A stretch of 64,000 nt of DNA from Planctomycetota bacterium. Its GTDB lineage: Bacteria > Planctomycetota > Phycisphaerae > Phycisphaerales > UBA1924. Of this stretch, positions 54,041 to 63,671 are shown one piece after another (positions within the stretch are counted from its first letter, which is position 1; each line of letters begins with the position of its first letter). The stretch lies in the NCBI GenBank assembly GCA_017303555.1, contig JAFLCN010000001.1, forward strand, positions 310,001 to 374,000, given 5' to 3'. The notes beneath the pieces are model-generated. The model saw only the letters and a list, made by a program, of their open reading frames with translations, did not search any database and was not told the origin of the DNA. Position numbers and translations under genes: made by a program.

Positions 54041-55654
54041 ATGGCCGGGCAGCAACACCATTTCGGGCTGAATCTGACGCGTGAGGAATTCATCGGCTTT
54101 GTGGCCACCGAACGCGGGAAGCAACCCGGAAAGACGCTGGCCGTGCCGCTGCGGGTGCGGCTGCTGGCGGATCAACTGACGCCGGTGCTGGCGTACCGGC
54201 GGCTGGTCGCGCCGGATGAGCGGACGGCGCCCTCGTTCCTGCTCGAATCGGTGGAAGGGGGCGATCGGCAGGGGAGGTACTCGATCCTTTCCAGCCGCCC
54301 GATCGAACAGATTGCGGGACAGGGGAAGTACGCTTCGGACGACCCGCTGGATCGAGTTCGGCAGCGGAGCGGAGCGATTCGGCTCGCGATTCCGACCCCG
54401 AAGTCCCGGAGGGATGAACTGCCGCGGGCGTTTCTCGGCGGCTGGGTTGGTTATGCGGCGTACGACGCCGTGCGCTACAGCGAGCCGGAGAAGCTGGCGA
54501 ACGCGCCGAAGGACGACCGCAACCTGCCGGATGTCGCGTTCGCGTTCTATGACGGCGTGGTGATCTTCGACCATGTGGACAAGCTGGTCCATGTGATTCA
54601 GTTGGCCCTGGTCTCGGCGACGGAAGATGCGGGTGCCGCGTTCGATCGCGCCGCGGCGGGGCTTGATCGCCGCATCGACGAGATTCAAAAACACTCGAAG
54701 CCGCTGCCGGCGGGGATTGTCGGTGCGGACGCGCCGGCACCCGCATTGAAGAGCAACATGACCCGTGAGCAGCACGCGGAGATGCTGGACAAGGCGCTCG
54801 AATACATCCGCGCGGGCGATATTTTTCAGGTGGTGCTGGGGCAGCGGTTCGAGAAGCGGACGAAGGCGGACCCGTTTGATGTGTATCGCGCGCTGCGGGC
54901 GGTGAATCCGAGCCCGTACATGGTGTACATGCAGACGGGGCCGTGCATCCTGGTCGCGAGCAGTCCGGAGATTCTGTGTCGGGTGAGAAGAGAAGAGACG
55001 GAGAGAGGGAAAGACGGAGAGACGAAGGGTGATGGACCGCGGTTTGTTGTGACCAATCGGCCGCTGGCGGGGACGAGGCCTCGCGGGCAGACGCCGGAGG
55101 CGGATGCGGCACTCGAGGCCGATTTGCTTTCGGATCAGAAGGAACGGGCGGAGCACATCATGCTCGTGGATCTGGGGCGGAACGACGTTGGCCGCGTGGC
55201 CGAGCCGGGGACGATCGAATTGCCCGCGGTGATGGAGATCGAGCGGTACAGCCACGTGATGCACATCAGCAGCACGGTGACCGGGCGGCTGCGCGATGGG
55301 CTGGATTGCTGGGATGCGCTGCGGGCGGCGCTGCCGGTCGGCACAATCTCGGGCGCGCCGAAAGTGCGCGCGATGCAGATCATCGATGAACTCGAGCCGA
55401 TCAAGCGCGGGCCGTACGGGGGAGGCATGGGTTACGTGGGGCTGGACGGGCAGATGGACATCGCGCTCGCCTTGCGGACGATGGTGATTCCGTGCGACGC
55501 ACGGAACGACGACGGCTGGCTCTATCACCTGCAGGCCGCGGGCGGAATCGTGGCGGATTCGAAAGCGGAGCCGGAGTTTCAGGAAACGGTGAACAAGGCG
55601 GCGGCTCTGGCGCGGGCGATCGCCCTTGCCGAATCCGCTTTCGCCCCCGAGTAG
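54041..55654 (+). CDS. trpE: Anthranilate synthase component I
   Basis: 537 residues. It makes anthranilate from chorismate, the first step of tryptophan synthesis. The N-terminal domain has LLESVEGGDRQGRYSILS, the segment that carries the feedback Ser in many TrpE proteins. The chorismate-binding domain has IFQVVLGQRF, NPSPYMVYM, ASSPEILCRV, RPLAGTRPRG, LVDLGRNDVGRV and GTISGAPKVRAMQIIDELE. Aminodeoxychorismate synthase PabB is the alternative, but the full-length N-terminal domain favours TrpE. No trpG or other trp gene is adjacent. Confidence 0.93.
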   Translation: MAGQQHHFGLNLTREEFIGFVATERGKQPGKTLAVPLRVRLLADQLTPVLAYRRLVAPDERTAPSFLLESVEGGDRQGRYSILSSRPIEQIAGQGKYASDDPLDRVRQRSGAIRLAIPTPKSRRDELPRAFLGGWVGYAAYDAVRYSEPEKLANAPKDDRNLPDVAFAFYDGVVIFDHVDKLVHVIQLALVSATEDAGAAFDRAAAGLDRRIDEIQKHSKPLPAGIVGADAPAPALKSNMTREQHAEMLDKALEYIRAGDIFQVVLGQRFEKRTKADPFDVYRALRAVNPSPYMVYMQTGPCILVASSPEILCRVRREETERGKDGETKGDGPRFVVTNRPLAGTRPRGQTPEADAALEADLLSDQKERAEHIMLVDLGRNDVGRVAEPGTIELPAVMEIERYSHVMHISSTVTGRLRDGLDCWDALRAALPVGTISGAPKVRAMQIIDELEPIKRGPYGGGMGYVGLDGQMDIALALRTMVIPCDARNDDGWLYHLQAAGGIVADSKAEPEFQETVNKAAALARAIALAESAFAPE

Positions 55655-55679
55655 GGCACGCGCCCGAGCAATCGTCGCA

Positions 55680-56918
55680 TCAATTGGGCGGGACTTCGAT
55701 CGTCGGAACTTCAAAGTCCATGTTGTCCACCCAGCCGGGCGGAACCTTCGACCACTCGAAGCCGGCGGCGGCCTTGCGATAGCCGAGCTCGAAGAGCTTG
55801 GTCATGTACACGGGATCGAAGTGATCGTTCGGCCGCTCGGTGAACGAATCGGGGATGTACGCCAGGTTGAAATCGACATTGTCCCGCCTCGAGATCATGT
55901 AGATCTGGTAGAGGTCACCGATGCCCTGGGTGCGGATGAGCGCGGTGATCGATCGCGCCGCGACCGCGAGCGTGCGCCGGGGTACTTCTTCCCAATCCGG
56001 CTTGAAGCGCGCGTTGCGGATGATGTACGCGTGGCGTTCGCGATTGATGCCGGAGCGCCGGAACTGCGAAACGACGTCGAGCGATGGCGGATACAGGAAC
56101 ACCTGCGATTTCGTCCCGCCGTCAACGTGCATCTCCTGATACTTCTTGCCCTCGGCCTCGACATCGATCATGATCGGCGGGAATCCCGCCGGAATCGCGG
56201 CAGAAGCCATCAGCACGTCGTGGATGAGCTTGAGCGCGCCGGGGTCGCCGCTCGCTGCGATCGCGCCGATGTTCCAGACGACCCCGCGGTCCGCATCCAG
56301 GTTGGTCGTCCCGATGAAGAGCAGGCGTCCGCGCTGATACTCGCTCGCAATGTCCCGCATCATCTCCTCGTCGATGAGGCTTTCCATCAGCCTTCGGAGC
56401 GGGGCGGTGTCGAACAGGGCATCGTTGAAAAAGCCGGCGATAACGCCCCGGGAGCGGAAGATGTCGTTGGTGACAATGGTGGTGTAAACGCGCCGGAGCT
56501 TCTCGTCGTACCTCGGGCCGAGGAAGGCAAACGGCGCCGTCAGCGCGCCGGTGCTGACGCCGGTGACGACCTTGAACTCGGGCCGATTGCCCGTGGCGGA
56601 CCAGCCGCTGAGAAGCCCGGCGCCAAAGGCACCGTCGCTGCCCCCGCCCGAAATGGCGAGGAAGTGCATCGGGGCGAAGGTGCCGTCGTCGGCGCGCGAT
56701 CGCTGCAGTTCGCGTTCGGAGGCCGCGATGATTTCGGTCAGGAACGCTTCATTCAGATCGTCGTCCCATGAGCGGATCGCCGGATTGTTGAGCGCGACCG
56801 CCGCAGACCCGAGGTCTTCCGGAACGGCCGGCCCGCGGGGCTGCGTGCCGCAGGAAGCAAGAAGGACGAACGCGACGAACGGGAGCACGCGGAAGTAGCG
56901 GATGGATGCGTCAAGCAT
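55680..56918 (-). CDS. Patatin-like phospholipase lipoprotein
   Basis: 412 residues from the ATG at 56918. A lipoprotein signal ends LLASC at residue 23. The patatin core is complete: oxyanion loop GGGSDGAFGAG at 91-101, nucleophile G-x-S-x-G with S122 in TGVSTGALTAPF, and the catalytic Asp D266 in HVDGGTKSQ. It hydrolyses lipid acyl esters, probably in the periplasm or at a membrane surface because of its anchor. Convergent with trpE; 34 bases downstream of the Gly-zipper lipoprotein on the same strand. Confidence 0.9.
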   Translation of the reverse strand: MLDASIRYFRVLPFVAFVLLASCGTQPRGPAVPEDLGSAAVALNNPAIRSWDDDLNEAFLTEIIAASERELQRSRADDGTFAPMHFLAISGGGSDGAFGAGLLSGWSATGNRPEFKVVTGVSTGALTAPFAFLGPRYDEKLRRVYTTIVTNDIFRSRGVIAGFFNDALFDTAPLRRLMESLIDEEMMRDIASEYQRGRLLFIGTTNLDADRGVVWNIGAIAASGDPGALKLIHDVLMASAAIPAGFPPIMIDVEAEGKKYQEMHVDGGTKSQVFLYPPSLDVVSQFRRSGINRERHAYIIRNARFKPDWEEVPRRTLAVAARSITALIRTQGIGDLYQIYMISRRDNVDFNLAYIPDSFTERPNDHFDPVYMTKLFELGYRKAAAGFEWSKVPPGWVDNMDFEVPTIEVPPN

Positions 56919-56952
56919 GTGAGACCCGTGCCCGACCCGGGAAACGCCGGGC

Positions 56953-57756
56953 CTAGTTTGATGTAAAGGTAAACGACGCGTGCGGAGTGCTGTTCGCGCG
57001 ACTGGAGACGTCAGCGACCCACTGATTGGGTGAAACAAATCGGATCACAACCCGGCGATCCGTCGCCGGCGCAATCTCGTTGAGCGTGAAGACGTTGCCG
57101 TCATCCGAGGCGGCTCCGGCGAAGGTTGCGGGCCACGGTGCGGAATCGAAATAACCGGTCATGGTGACGCCGCGGGTCGCTTCCGAAGAAAACACGATGT
57201 TGCCGTTGTTGGCCTGTCCAGACTGATCGTCGCGCATCGTGGTGGTCAGACGGATAAAGAAGGCGTTCTCGACCGAGCCATTGGCTGTCCCCGAGACGAG
57301 GTGGCGTGTGCCGTCGATGGTCTCCCACCCCTTCACCTGCCAGGAGCGCGCAAGCCTTGTCAGCGCCAGCCGGTCCCGATCGGCCCTTGCGGCAGAGCCC
57401 GCCGGCGGCGGCGGACCGCTCGCCCCACTCCCACCACTCCCACCCCCACTCGCCGATCCGCCTTGCGCGTTCCGCTCATTGCTGCGACGGTTCTGATCAC
57501 CCAGAACCGCTCCGCCGACACCGCCCGCAACCGCTCCGATGACCGCTCCTTTTCCGGCGTTTCCGGAAAGCGAACCGATCGCGAGGCCCGAAAGCGCGCC
57601 GATGCCGGCACCGCTAGCGCCGCCCTGGACCGCGTTGTCGCAACCGCCGATAAGGGGCAGCACGCACAGGCAGACGAGCAGGCCGATGCGCTCCAAACAA
57701 AGTGGGCGCGGCACGGCCGACGAGCATGGGCGTTCAAACATTCTCACGCGTGGCAT
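56953..57756 (-). CDS. Gly-zipper lipoprotein
   Basis: 267 residues from the ATG at 57756, with AAAGGA eight bases upstream. The signal (RIGLLVCLCVLPLIGGC) is a lipobox. A Gly-zipper follows at about residues 30-75 (GAGIGALSGLAIGSLSG, GAVIGAVAGGVGGAVLG), as in YMGG/SlyB-like proteins that pack in or on membranes. A Gly/Ser/Pro linker leads to a beta-rich C-terminal domain with a WETIDGTRHLVSGTANG segment. Upstream of the patatin gene in a likely operon. Confidence 0.8.
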   Translation of the reverse strand: MPRVRMFERPCSSAVPRPLCLERIGLLVCLCVLPLIGGCDNAVQGGASGAGIGALSGLAIGSLSGNAGKGAVIGAVAGGVGGAVLGDQNRRSNERNAQGGSASGGGSGGSGASGPPPPAGSAARADRDRLALTRLARSWQVKGWETIDGTRHLVSGTANGSVENAFFIRLTTTMRDDQSGQANNGNIVFSSEATRGVTMTGYFDSAPWPATFAGAASDDGNVFTLNEIAPATDRRVVIRFVSPNQWVADVSSRANSTPHASFTFTSN

Positions 57757-57844
57757 CTGGTTTCCTTTATTGGACGAACCAGTATACAGAAGCATGGCCG
57801 CGCATGGTGCCTCGGCGGCGTTCCGTCAAAGTGCGGTCGCTCCC

Positions 57845-57876
57845 GGGTGTGTGGGTGTGGGGGTGTGTGGGTGTGG
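57845..57876 (+). repeat. Perfect 16-bp tandem duplication, G-rich
   Basis: GGGTGTGTGGGTGTGG occurs twice without a gap and runs into a further GGG. It lies about 65-95 bases upstream of the baeRF3-like start. The strand carries several runs of three or more G, so a G-quadruplex is possible in the non-template strand or RNA leader. Confidence 0.75.
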
Positions 57877-57939
57877 GGGCTCTCGGCGTTGCGAACGCGG
57901 ATCCCAACGAGCCGACGTCGCCATCAAAAGGAGTTCGAC

Positions 57940-59022
57940 ATGGTTTCGAAAGCGGACTTGATCGCGTACCAGTCGCATCGCGGATATCCCTCGGTGTCCA
58001 TCCTCGCGCCGACGCACCGGAACGGCCCGGCAAAGAAGCAGGACCGCGTCAAAGTCGGAAACCTCCATCGCGCCGCGCTGGATCGCCTTCACAAAGAGTT
58101 CGGCAAGCGGGAGGTGGCGCCGATCGCCGCCAAGTTGAAGAAACTGATCGCCGGGATCGACTGGTCGGCAACGCGGGACGGCCTCGCCGTGTTCGCGAGC
58201 GCTTCGGTCGGCTCCGCGATCACGCTGCCGTTCCGTGTGAAGGCACGCGTCCAGATCGACGAGACATTCGCGACACGCGACCTTGTCTACTCAATCAACC
58301 GCGCACGCCCCTACCGCATCCTGACACTCGGGCATGTCACGCGACTATTCGACGCGAGCATCGCCGCGGCAGAGGAGATCCGCTCCAAGCCGTTCCCGTT
58401 CCGCCACCGCGGCCCCGGCGGCGGCGCCAGGCTGCCCGGCGGCCTCGGAGTCAATTCCTCGGCGTCGCGCGACAAGGCCCACCGGACTTTTTACAAGGCC
58501 GTTGACGACGCCGTTCGCGCGCTGCAGGGTGATTCGCCGCTCCCGCTCGTGCTCATCGGCGCCGAGCGGAACCTTGCTTTTTACCAGGAAGTCACGGGAC
58601 AGCGACGCCACATCGTCGGGATGATCGCCGGAAACCACGAAGCGACCGGGGCCCGAGACCTCGGCGCGATGGCGTGGCCTGTTTTCGAGGCCGGAGCTAC
58701 CTCGCAGCGAACCGCGGCATTGGTGCGGCTCGACGAAGCCGTGGGCAAAAACCGCTCGGCTTCCGGGATCGTGCGGGTCTGGAACGCTTCAGCAGATCGG
58801 AAAATCGCGACGCTGCTCGTCGAGAGAAACTTCAAGTACCCTGCGAATGTGGACGCCACGGGCACCCGCCTCACCGCGTACACCGGAGTCGGCCCCGAGG
58901 CGATGGACGACGCCGTTGACGAGATCATCGAGCGCGTGATGGCGGCGGGCGGAGAAGTTTTCTTTTACGAACCGGGTGACTTAGGCCTTCATCGGGGCAT
59001 TGCCGCGGTCCTGCGCAGGTAG
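57940..59022 (+). CDS. Bacterial archaeo-eukaryotic release-factor-like protein (baeRF family 3)
   Basis: 360 residues from the ATG at 57940, with AAAAGGAG seven bases upstream; the longer open frame back to 57301 is antisense to the Gly-zipper gene. The order of domains follows baeRF3: YPSVSILAPTHRNGPAKKQDR at the start, GLAVFASASVGSAITLPFRV, YRILTLGHVTRLFDA, then an eL30-like end (LARDLGAMAWPVF region, RNFKYPANVDATG). These proteins are thought to act on ribosomes or stress responses, without proven function. Divergent from the Gly-zipper lipoprotein. Confidence 0.8.
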   Translation: MVSKADLIAYQSHRGYPSVSILAPTHRNGPAKKQDRVKVGNLHRAALDRLHKEFGKREVAPIAAKLKKLIAGIDWSATRDGLAVFASASVGSAITLPFRVKARVQIDETFATRDLVYSINRARPYRILTLGHVTRLFDASIAAAEEIRSKPFPFRHRGPGGGARLPGGLGVNSSASRDKAHRTFYKAVDDAVRALQGDSPLPLVLIGAERNLAFYQEVTGQRRHIVGMIAGNHEATGARDLGAMAWPVFEAGATSQRTAALVRLDEAVGKNRSASGIVRVWNASADRKIATLLVERNFKYPANVDATGTRLTAYTGVGPEAMDDAVDEIIERVMAAGGEVFFYEPGDLGLHRGIAAVLRR

Positions 59023-59060
59023 AGTACTTGTCCGTTCGGGATGCCGATCGCCGAGGCGGT

Positions 59061-59100
59061 ATCATGGTCCAACTTGGTCCAACATGGTCCAAGATGGGCC
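59061..59100. promoter_or_regulatory. Four 10-bp direct repeats of the word TGGTCCAA, operator-like
   Basis: Units ATCATGGTCC, AACTTGGTCC, AACATGGTCC and a weaker AAGATGGGCC follow without gaps, one helical turn each. Each boundary forms the odd palindrome TTGG-T-CCAA or TGG-T-CCA. The array lies 52-92 bases upstream of the efflux adaptor start in the only gap before that operon, so it is a good candidate for cooperative binding of a repressor. No regulator gene is adjacent. Confidence 0.6.
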
Positions 59101-59152
59101 GACAGCGGACGACGCGGGGATTCCGCGCGGCCATCAAACGGGAGCTGCCTGG

Positions 59153-60466
59153 ATGAAAACGAGAACGCCACGTGCCGGTGGCCTGGTCATGATCGCGTCG
59201 CTGGGAACCGTGCTCGGCGCCGGGCCGGTGCTGGTCGGTTGCTCGCGTGAGGGGCCGGCTCAGGTGAATCTCCCCCGCCCGGTCAAGACGGAAGTGATCG
59301 GTGCGGGAGGAGCCGCACTGGATCGGACGCTGCCGGGTCGCGTGCAGGCCTCCAGCGAGGCGGATCTGGCTTTTCAGATACCCGGTGTGCTGATCCACCT
59401 GCCCGTACGGGCCGGGCAGAAAGTGGCGAGAGGTGAAACGATCGCGCAGCTCCGCACCGACGAGTACGAGGCTCGCCTCACCTCGCTGCAGGCCCAATTG
59501 GATGGCGCAAGGGTTTCGCTGCGCGCACTGCGCGAGGGCGATCGGCCCGAAGAGCGGCTCCGCCAGGACACGCGGGTCCGCGCGGCAGAAGCCAAGCTGG
59601 CGAACGCGAAGGCCCACTTCGAGCGCCTCCAGCAGCTCATCGGGAACAACGCGATCTCGCGGAAAGAATTCGAGTTGGGCGAGACCAACTACCGCGTCGC
59701 GCAGGAAGAACTGAATGCCGCGCTGCAGACCCGCGACATGGCGCTCGTCGCACGAACCGAAGACATCGAAGAGAAAGAAGCGGTGATCCGGGGCCTGGAG
59801 GGGCGGACGCGCGAGGCGGAGATCCAGCTCGCCGACTGCACGCTGAAAGCGCCCTTTGATGGCGTTGTCGCGCAGCGCTTCGTCGACGCCAACCAGAGCA
59901 TCACGGCACGGACGCCGGTGGTGCGTTTCCAGGCATCCGACGGGCTGGAAGTCGCGGTGGATGTGCCCGAAGCGATCATGGCGACCGATCTGCGAACCGT
60001 GGACACCTCGCAGAAGTTCGCGGAGTTTGCCGCAGCGCCGGGCGTGCGTGTTCCGGTCGAGGTGCGCGAGGTCGCGCAGTCGGCCGACCCGATCACCCAG
60101 ACATTCCGCGTGCGCTTCGGATTGAAGGGTGATCCGGGAATTCACCTTCTGCCCGGAATGACGGCGACGGTGCGGATGAACCGGCCCGCGGCCGACGCCG
60201 GCGCGTCCGTCACGGTCCCCGTTTCGGCCATCTATCGCGAGGGCGGGGGCGAGCAGATCGCGTGGATCATCGGCCCGGACCTGATCGCCAAGCGCCGGCC
60301 CGTCAAGGTCGGCAGCGCCTCGGGAAGCCGCATCGAGGTGCTCGAGGGGCTGCAAGCGGGCGACCGGATCGCGATCGCCGGCGTCTCGTTCCTGAGCGAC
60401 GGCCAGAAGGTGCGCGATCTCGGAAATGCCCTCAGCGGAAACTCGGTCGGAGGCAACTCGAAATGA
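59153..60466 (+). CDS. RND efflux periplasmic adaptor (membrane fusion protein)
   Basis: 437 residues from the ATG at 59153, with GGGAG nine bases upstream. A lipoprotein-like signal ends LVGC. The fold order is that of HlyD/AcrA-type adaptors: barrel-sandwich halves (GRVQASSEADLAFQIPG, then DCTLKAPFDGVVAQRFVDAN) around a helical hairpin of about 150 residues, then beta-barrel and membrane-proximal domains (LLPGMTATVRM, VTVPVSAIYREGGG). It links the inner-membrane pump to an outer-membrane channel. The stop overlaps the permease start as ATGA. No TolC-like gene is in the window. Confidence 0.92.
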   Translation: MKTRTPRAGGLVMIASLGTVLGAGPVLVGCSREGPAQVNLPRPVKTEVIGAGGAALDRTLPGRVQASSEADLAFQIPGVLIHLPVRAGQKVARGETIAQLRTDEYEARLTSLQAQLDGARVSLRALREGDRPEERLRQDTRVRAAEAKLANAKAHFERLQQLIGNNAISRKEFELGETNYRVAQEELNAALQTRDMALVARTEDIEEKEAVIRGLEGRTREAEIQLADCTLKAPFDGVVAQRFVDANQSITARTPVVRFQASDGLEVAVDVPEAIMATDLRTVDTSQKFAEFAAAPGVRVPVEVREVAQSADPITQTFRVRFGLKGDPGIHLLPGMTATVRMNRPAADAGASVTVPVSAIYREGGGEQIAWIIGPDLIAKRRPVKVGSASGSRIEVLEGLQAGDRIAIAGVSFLSDGQKVRDLGNALSGNSVGGNSK

Positions 60467-63400
60467 ACGCAGGTGAAATCAGCGTTCGGAACAAACGGGT
60501 GAGCTTCGCGGCGATGTTCCTGCTGCTCCTGGGCGGCGTGATGGGTTACATGAACCTCGGACGTCTCGAGGACCCGGAATTCACGATCAAGGAAGCCCTC
60601 GTCATTACGCCCTACCCGGGCGCGAGCGCGGAAGAAGTCGCGGCGGAAGTCACCAACCCGATCGAGATCGCCTGCCAGTCGCTCGGGCAGCTCGAGCGCG
60701 TCGAATCGGAATCGACGCGGGGCCGCTCGCTGGTCCGCGCGGTGATGAAGGACCGCTACAACCAGGACCGCATCCCGCAGGTGTGGGACGAACTTCGTCG
60801 CAAAATCAACGACGCGCAGGCCCAGTTGCCCCCGTCGGTGCGTGGGCAGTCGATGGTGGTCGATGACTTCGGCGACGTGTACGGCGTGTTCCTTGCGATC
60901 TCGGGCGAGGGCTTCACCTATCCCGAACTGCGCCGGTACGCCGAATTCCTCCGGCGCGGCCTGATCAAGGTCGGCGATGTCAAGCAGGTCGAACTCTTTG
61001 GCGAGCAGCAGGAGACCGTGTACCTCGAAATCTCCCGCTCGCGCCTGGCGCAGCTCGGGATCAACGAGGAATCGATCTACTCGCAGCTCCAGGCGAAAAA
61101 CGTCATCTCGAACAGCGGTCGCGTCCGCGTGGCCGACCGGTTCCTGCCGATCGACCCCAAGGGTGGCTTCGACTCGGTCGAAGACATGCTCGAGATGGTG
61201 ATCGGCTCCGACGGTTCGGGCAAACAGCTCTTCCTGAAAGATGTCGCGACGGTGGAGCGCGGCTACCAGGACCCGCCCCGGCGCCTGCTCCGTTTCGATG
61301 GCAAACCCGCGGTCGGCATCGGCATCTCGACGGTCAAGGGCGGCAACGTCGTCACGATGGGCAAGGGAGTCCGCGAGTTTCTGGCGGCGCAGAAGCACGA
61401 GCAGCCCCTGGGAATCGAGATCGGCGAGATCAACTTCCAGCCCGAGGCGGTGACAGTCGCGACCGACGCGTTCGTGTTCAACCTCTTCAAGGCCGTCACG
61501 ATCGTCTTCGTGGTGCTGCTGATCGCCATGGGCTTCCGCGCGGGCATGATCATCGGCGGGATCCTGATCCTCACGATCCTGGCGACGATCCTGTGCATGT
61601 ATTTCACCGATATTCTGATGGAGCGCATCTCGCTGGGCGCGTTCATCATCGCGCTCTGCATGCTCACCGACAACGCGATCGTGGTGACCGAGAGCATCAA
61701 AGTCCGCGTCGAAAAGGGCGAAGAGAAGATGCTGGTGATCCGCGAATCGGTCGCGCAGAACCAGTGGCCATTGCTTGGCGCGACAGCCATCGCCGTGATC
61801 GCGTTCGCCGCGATCGGCCTTTCCGAAGACGCGACGGGCGAATACTGCAACTCGCTCTTCTGGGTGATCTTTATCTCGCTCGCCCTGAGCTGGGTCACGG
61901 CGATCACCTTCACGCCCCTGCTCTGCTACATGTTCTTCAAGCCCGACAAGGCGGCAGCGGAGCGCGACCCGTATGCCGCGGCACCCTTCCGGATGTATCG
62001 CGCGATGCTCATTGCCGCCCTGCGTTTCCGCTGGGTGACGCTTGCCACGGTGCTCGCGATGTTCGTCGCGGCCGTGTACGGCTTCGGGCACGTGAAGCAG
62101 AATTTCTTCCCGCCCGCAACCCGCCCGCAGTTCCTCGTCGATGCGTTTTTGCCCGCGGGGACGCACATCCGCGATTCCGAGAAATTTGCGTCGGAGATCG
62201 AGAAGTACCTCAAGACTCAGGACGGCGTCGAGCACGTCTCGACCTTTGTCGGCAGCGGCGGCCTGCGTTTCCTGCTGGTGTACTCGCCCGAATCTCAGAA
62301 CAGCGCGTTCGTGCAGTTCCTGGTGAACGTCGACGACGAGAACAAGATCGCCCGCCTCGTCGAGGACGTGCAGAACCACTTGGACGACTCGTACCCGGAC
62401 GCCAACGTGATCGCAAAGAAGTTCCTGCTCGGCCCCGGCGCGGGCGGGCGCGTGCAGGCCAGACTGAGCGGTCCGGATTCAGGCGTGCTGCGGGAGCTCT
62501 CGCGGAAGGTGCGCGAAATCTACAAAGAGGATGGCGGCGCCCTCTGCGTCCGCGACGACTGGGCGGAAAAGGTGCAGACGATCCGGCCCGAGTTGCTCGA
62601 GTTGCAGGCCCGGCGCAGCGGCATCACCCGTGTGGACGTTTCCAACGCCCTGGAAACCGGGCTTGAGGGTCGCACCGTCGGCTTCTATCGCGAGCCGGGC
62701 GAAGCCGGGGGCGGCATATTCCCGCAGGAAACGCGGCTTCTCCCGATCGTCGCCCGCCCGCCCGCGAACGAGCGCCAAAGCGTGGACGCCATCCACAGCA
62801 TGCAGATCTGGAGCCCCGTCGCGGGTCGGATGATCCCGCTCTCGCAGGTTGCTTCGGGCACGCAAACGTCGTGGGAAGACCCGGCGGTCATGCGGCGTGA
62901 TCGCTTCCCGACGATCACGGTCCACGCCGATCCGCGGACCGGCCTGCCAAGCCAGCTCTTCGCACGCGTCCGCGACAAGATCGAGAAGATCGAGTTGCCC
63001 CCGGGCTACAAGCTGGAATGGGGCGGCGAATACGAAGATTCCGGCCGCGCTCGGGCCGCGCTCGCCGAGCCGCTTCCGATGGCTCTGGTGGTAATGGTCT
63101 TCATCGTGGTCACGCTCTTCAACTCGATCCGGACGACGATGGTGATCTGCCTCGCCGTGCCGCTGGCGATCATCGGCGTCACGGGAGGATTGCTCCTGAC
63201 CAACTCGGCCTTCGGTTTCATGGCGTTGCTGGGCGCGATCGCGCTCGGAGGCGAACAGATCAAAAACTCGATCGTGCTGGTGGACGAGTTCCGCACGCAA
63301 ATGACCGACTACGGCAAGCACCCGTACGAGGCCGTGGTGGACGGAAGCGTGAGCCGCCTGCGTCCGGTGATGCTGGTGGCGATCACAACCGTCCTGGGCA

Positions 63401-63615
63401 TGATCCCGCTTTTGCAGGATCCGTTCTTCTCGGCGATGGCCGTGACGATCATGTTCGGACTCGGCTTTGCCTGCGTGCTGACGATGATCGTGATCCCCGT
63501 GCTGTTCGTCATCTTCTTCAACGTTCACAAGGGCGGCACGTCCCCCGCGCCCTTCAAAGCAGATTCTCCCGTTCCCGATTCCCCGCTCGCGGGCGTGGAC
63601 GCCACGCCAGCATGA
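60463..63615 (+). CDS. RND efflux inner-membrane permease
   Basis: 1050 residues, the usual size of AcrB-type pumps. Two large periplasmic loops and twelve helices are recognisable (FKAVTIVFVVLLIAMGFRAG in the first half; LPMALVVMVFIVVTLFNSI in the second). In helix 4 the proton-relay pair reads L-T-D-N-A-I-V-V, so one Asp of the AcrB D-D pair is Asn. The helix 10 Lys is kept (EQIKNSIVLVDE). Energy comes from the proton gradient. The substrate cannot be told. The last 25 residues are polar and Pro-rich. Confidence 0.93.
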   Translation: MNAGEISVRNKRVSFAAMFLLLLGGVMGYMNLGRLEDPEFTIKEALVITPYPGASAEEVAAEVTNPIEIACQSLGQLERVESESTRGRSLVRAVMKDRYNQDRIPQVWDELRRKINDAQAQLPPSVRGQSMVVDDFGDVYGVFLAISGEGFTYPELRRYAEFLRRGLIKVGDVKQVELFGEQQETVYLEISRSRLAQLGINEESIYSQLQAKNVISNSGRVRVADRFLPIDPKGGFDSVEDMLEMVIGSDGSGKQLFLKDVATVERGYQDPPRRLLRFDGKPAVGIGISTVKGGNVVTMGKGVREFLAAQKHEQPLGIEIGEINFQPEAVTVATDAFVFNLFKAVTIVFVVLLIAMGFRAGMIIGGILILTILATILCMYFTDILMERISLGAFIIALCMLTDNAIVVTESIKVRVEKGEEKMLVIRESVAQNQWPLLGATAIAVIAFAAIGLSEDATGEYCNSLFWVIFISLALSWVTAITFTPLLCYMFFKPDKAAAERDPYAAAPFRMYRAMLIAALRFRWVTLATVLAMFVAAVYGFGHVKQNFFPPATRPQFLVDAFLPAGTHIRDSEKFASEIEKYLKTQDGVEHVSTFVGSGGLRFLLVYSPESQNSAFVQFLVNVDDENKIARLVEDVQNHLDDSYPDANVIAKKFLLGPGAGGRVQARLSGPDSGVLRELSRKVREIYKEDGGALCVRDDWAEKVQTIRPELLELQARRSGITRVDVSNALETGLEGRTVGFYREPGEAGGGIFPQETRLLPIVARPPANERQSVDAIHSMQIWSPVAGRMIPLSQVASGTQTSWEDPAVMRRDRFPTITVHADPRTGLPSQLFARVRDKIEKIELPPGYKLEWGGEYEDSGRARAALAEPLPMALVVMVFIVVTLFNSIRTTMVICLAVPLAIIGVTGGLLLTNSAFGFMALLGAIALGGEQIKNSIVLVDEFRTQMTDYGKHPYEAVVDGSVSRLRPVMLVAITTVLGMIPLLQDPFFSAMAVTIMFGLGFACVLTMIVIPVLFVIFFNVHKGGTSPAPFKADSPVPDSPLAGVDATPA

Positions 63616-63671
63616 GTGCGCCGGCCCGGTTGTTCGCGCTGCGGAGCCCGCAAGGCTACTGGAGGTGACGT

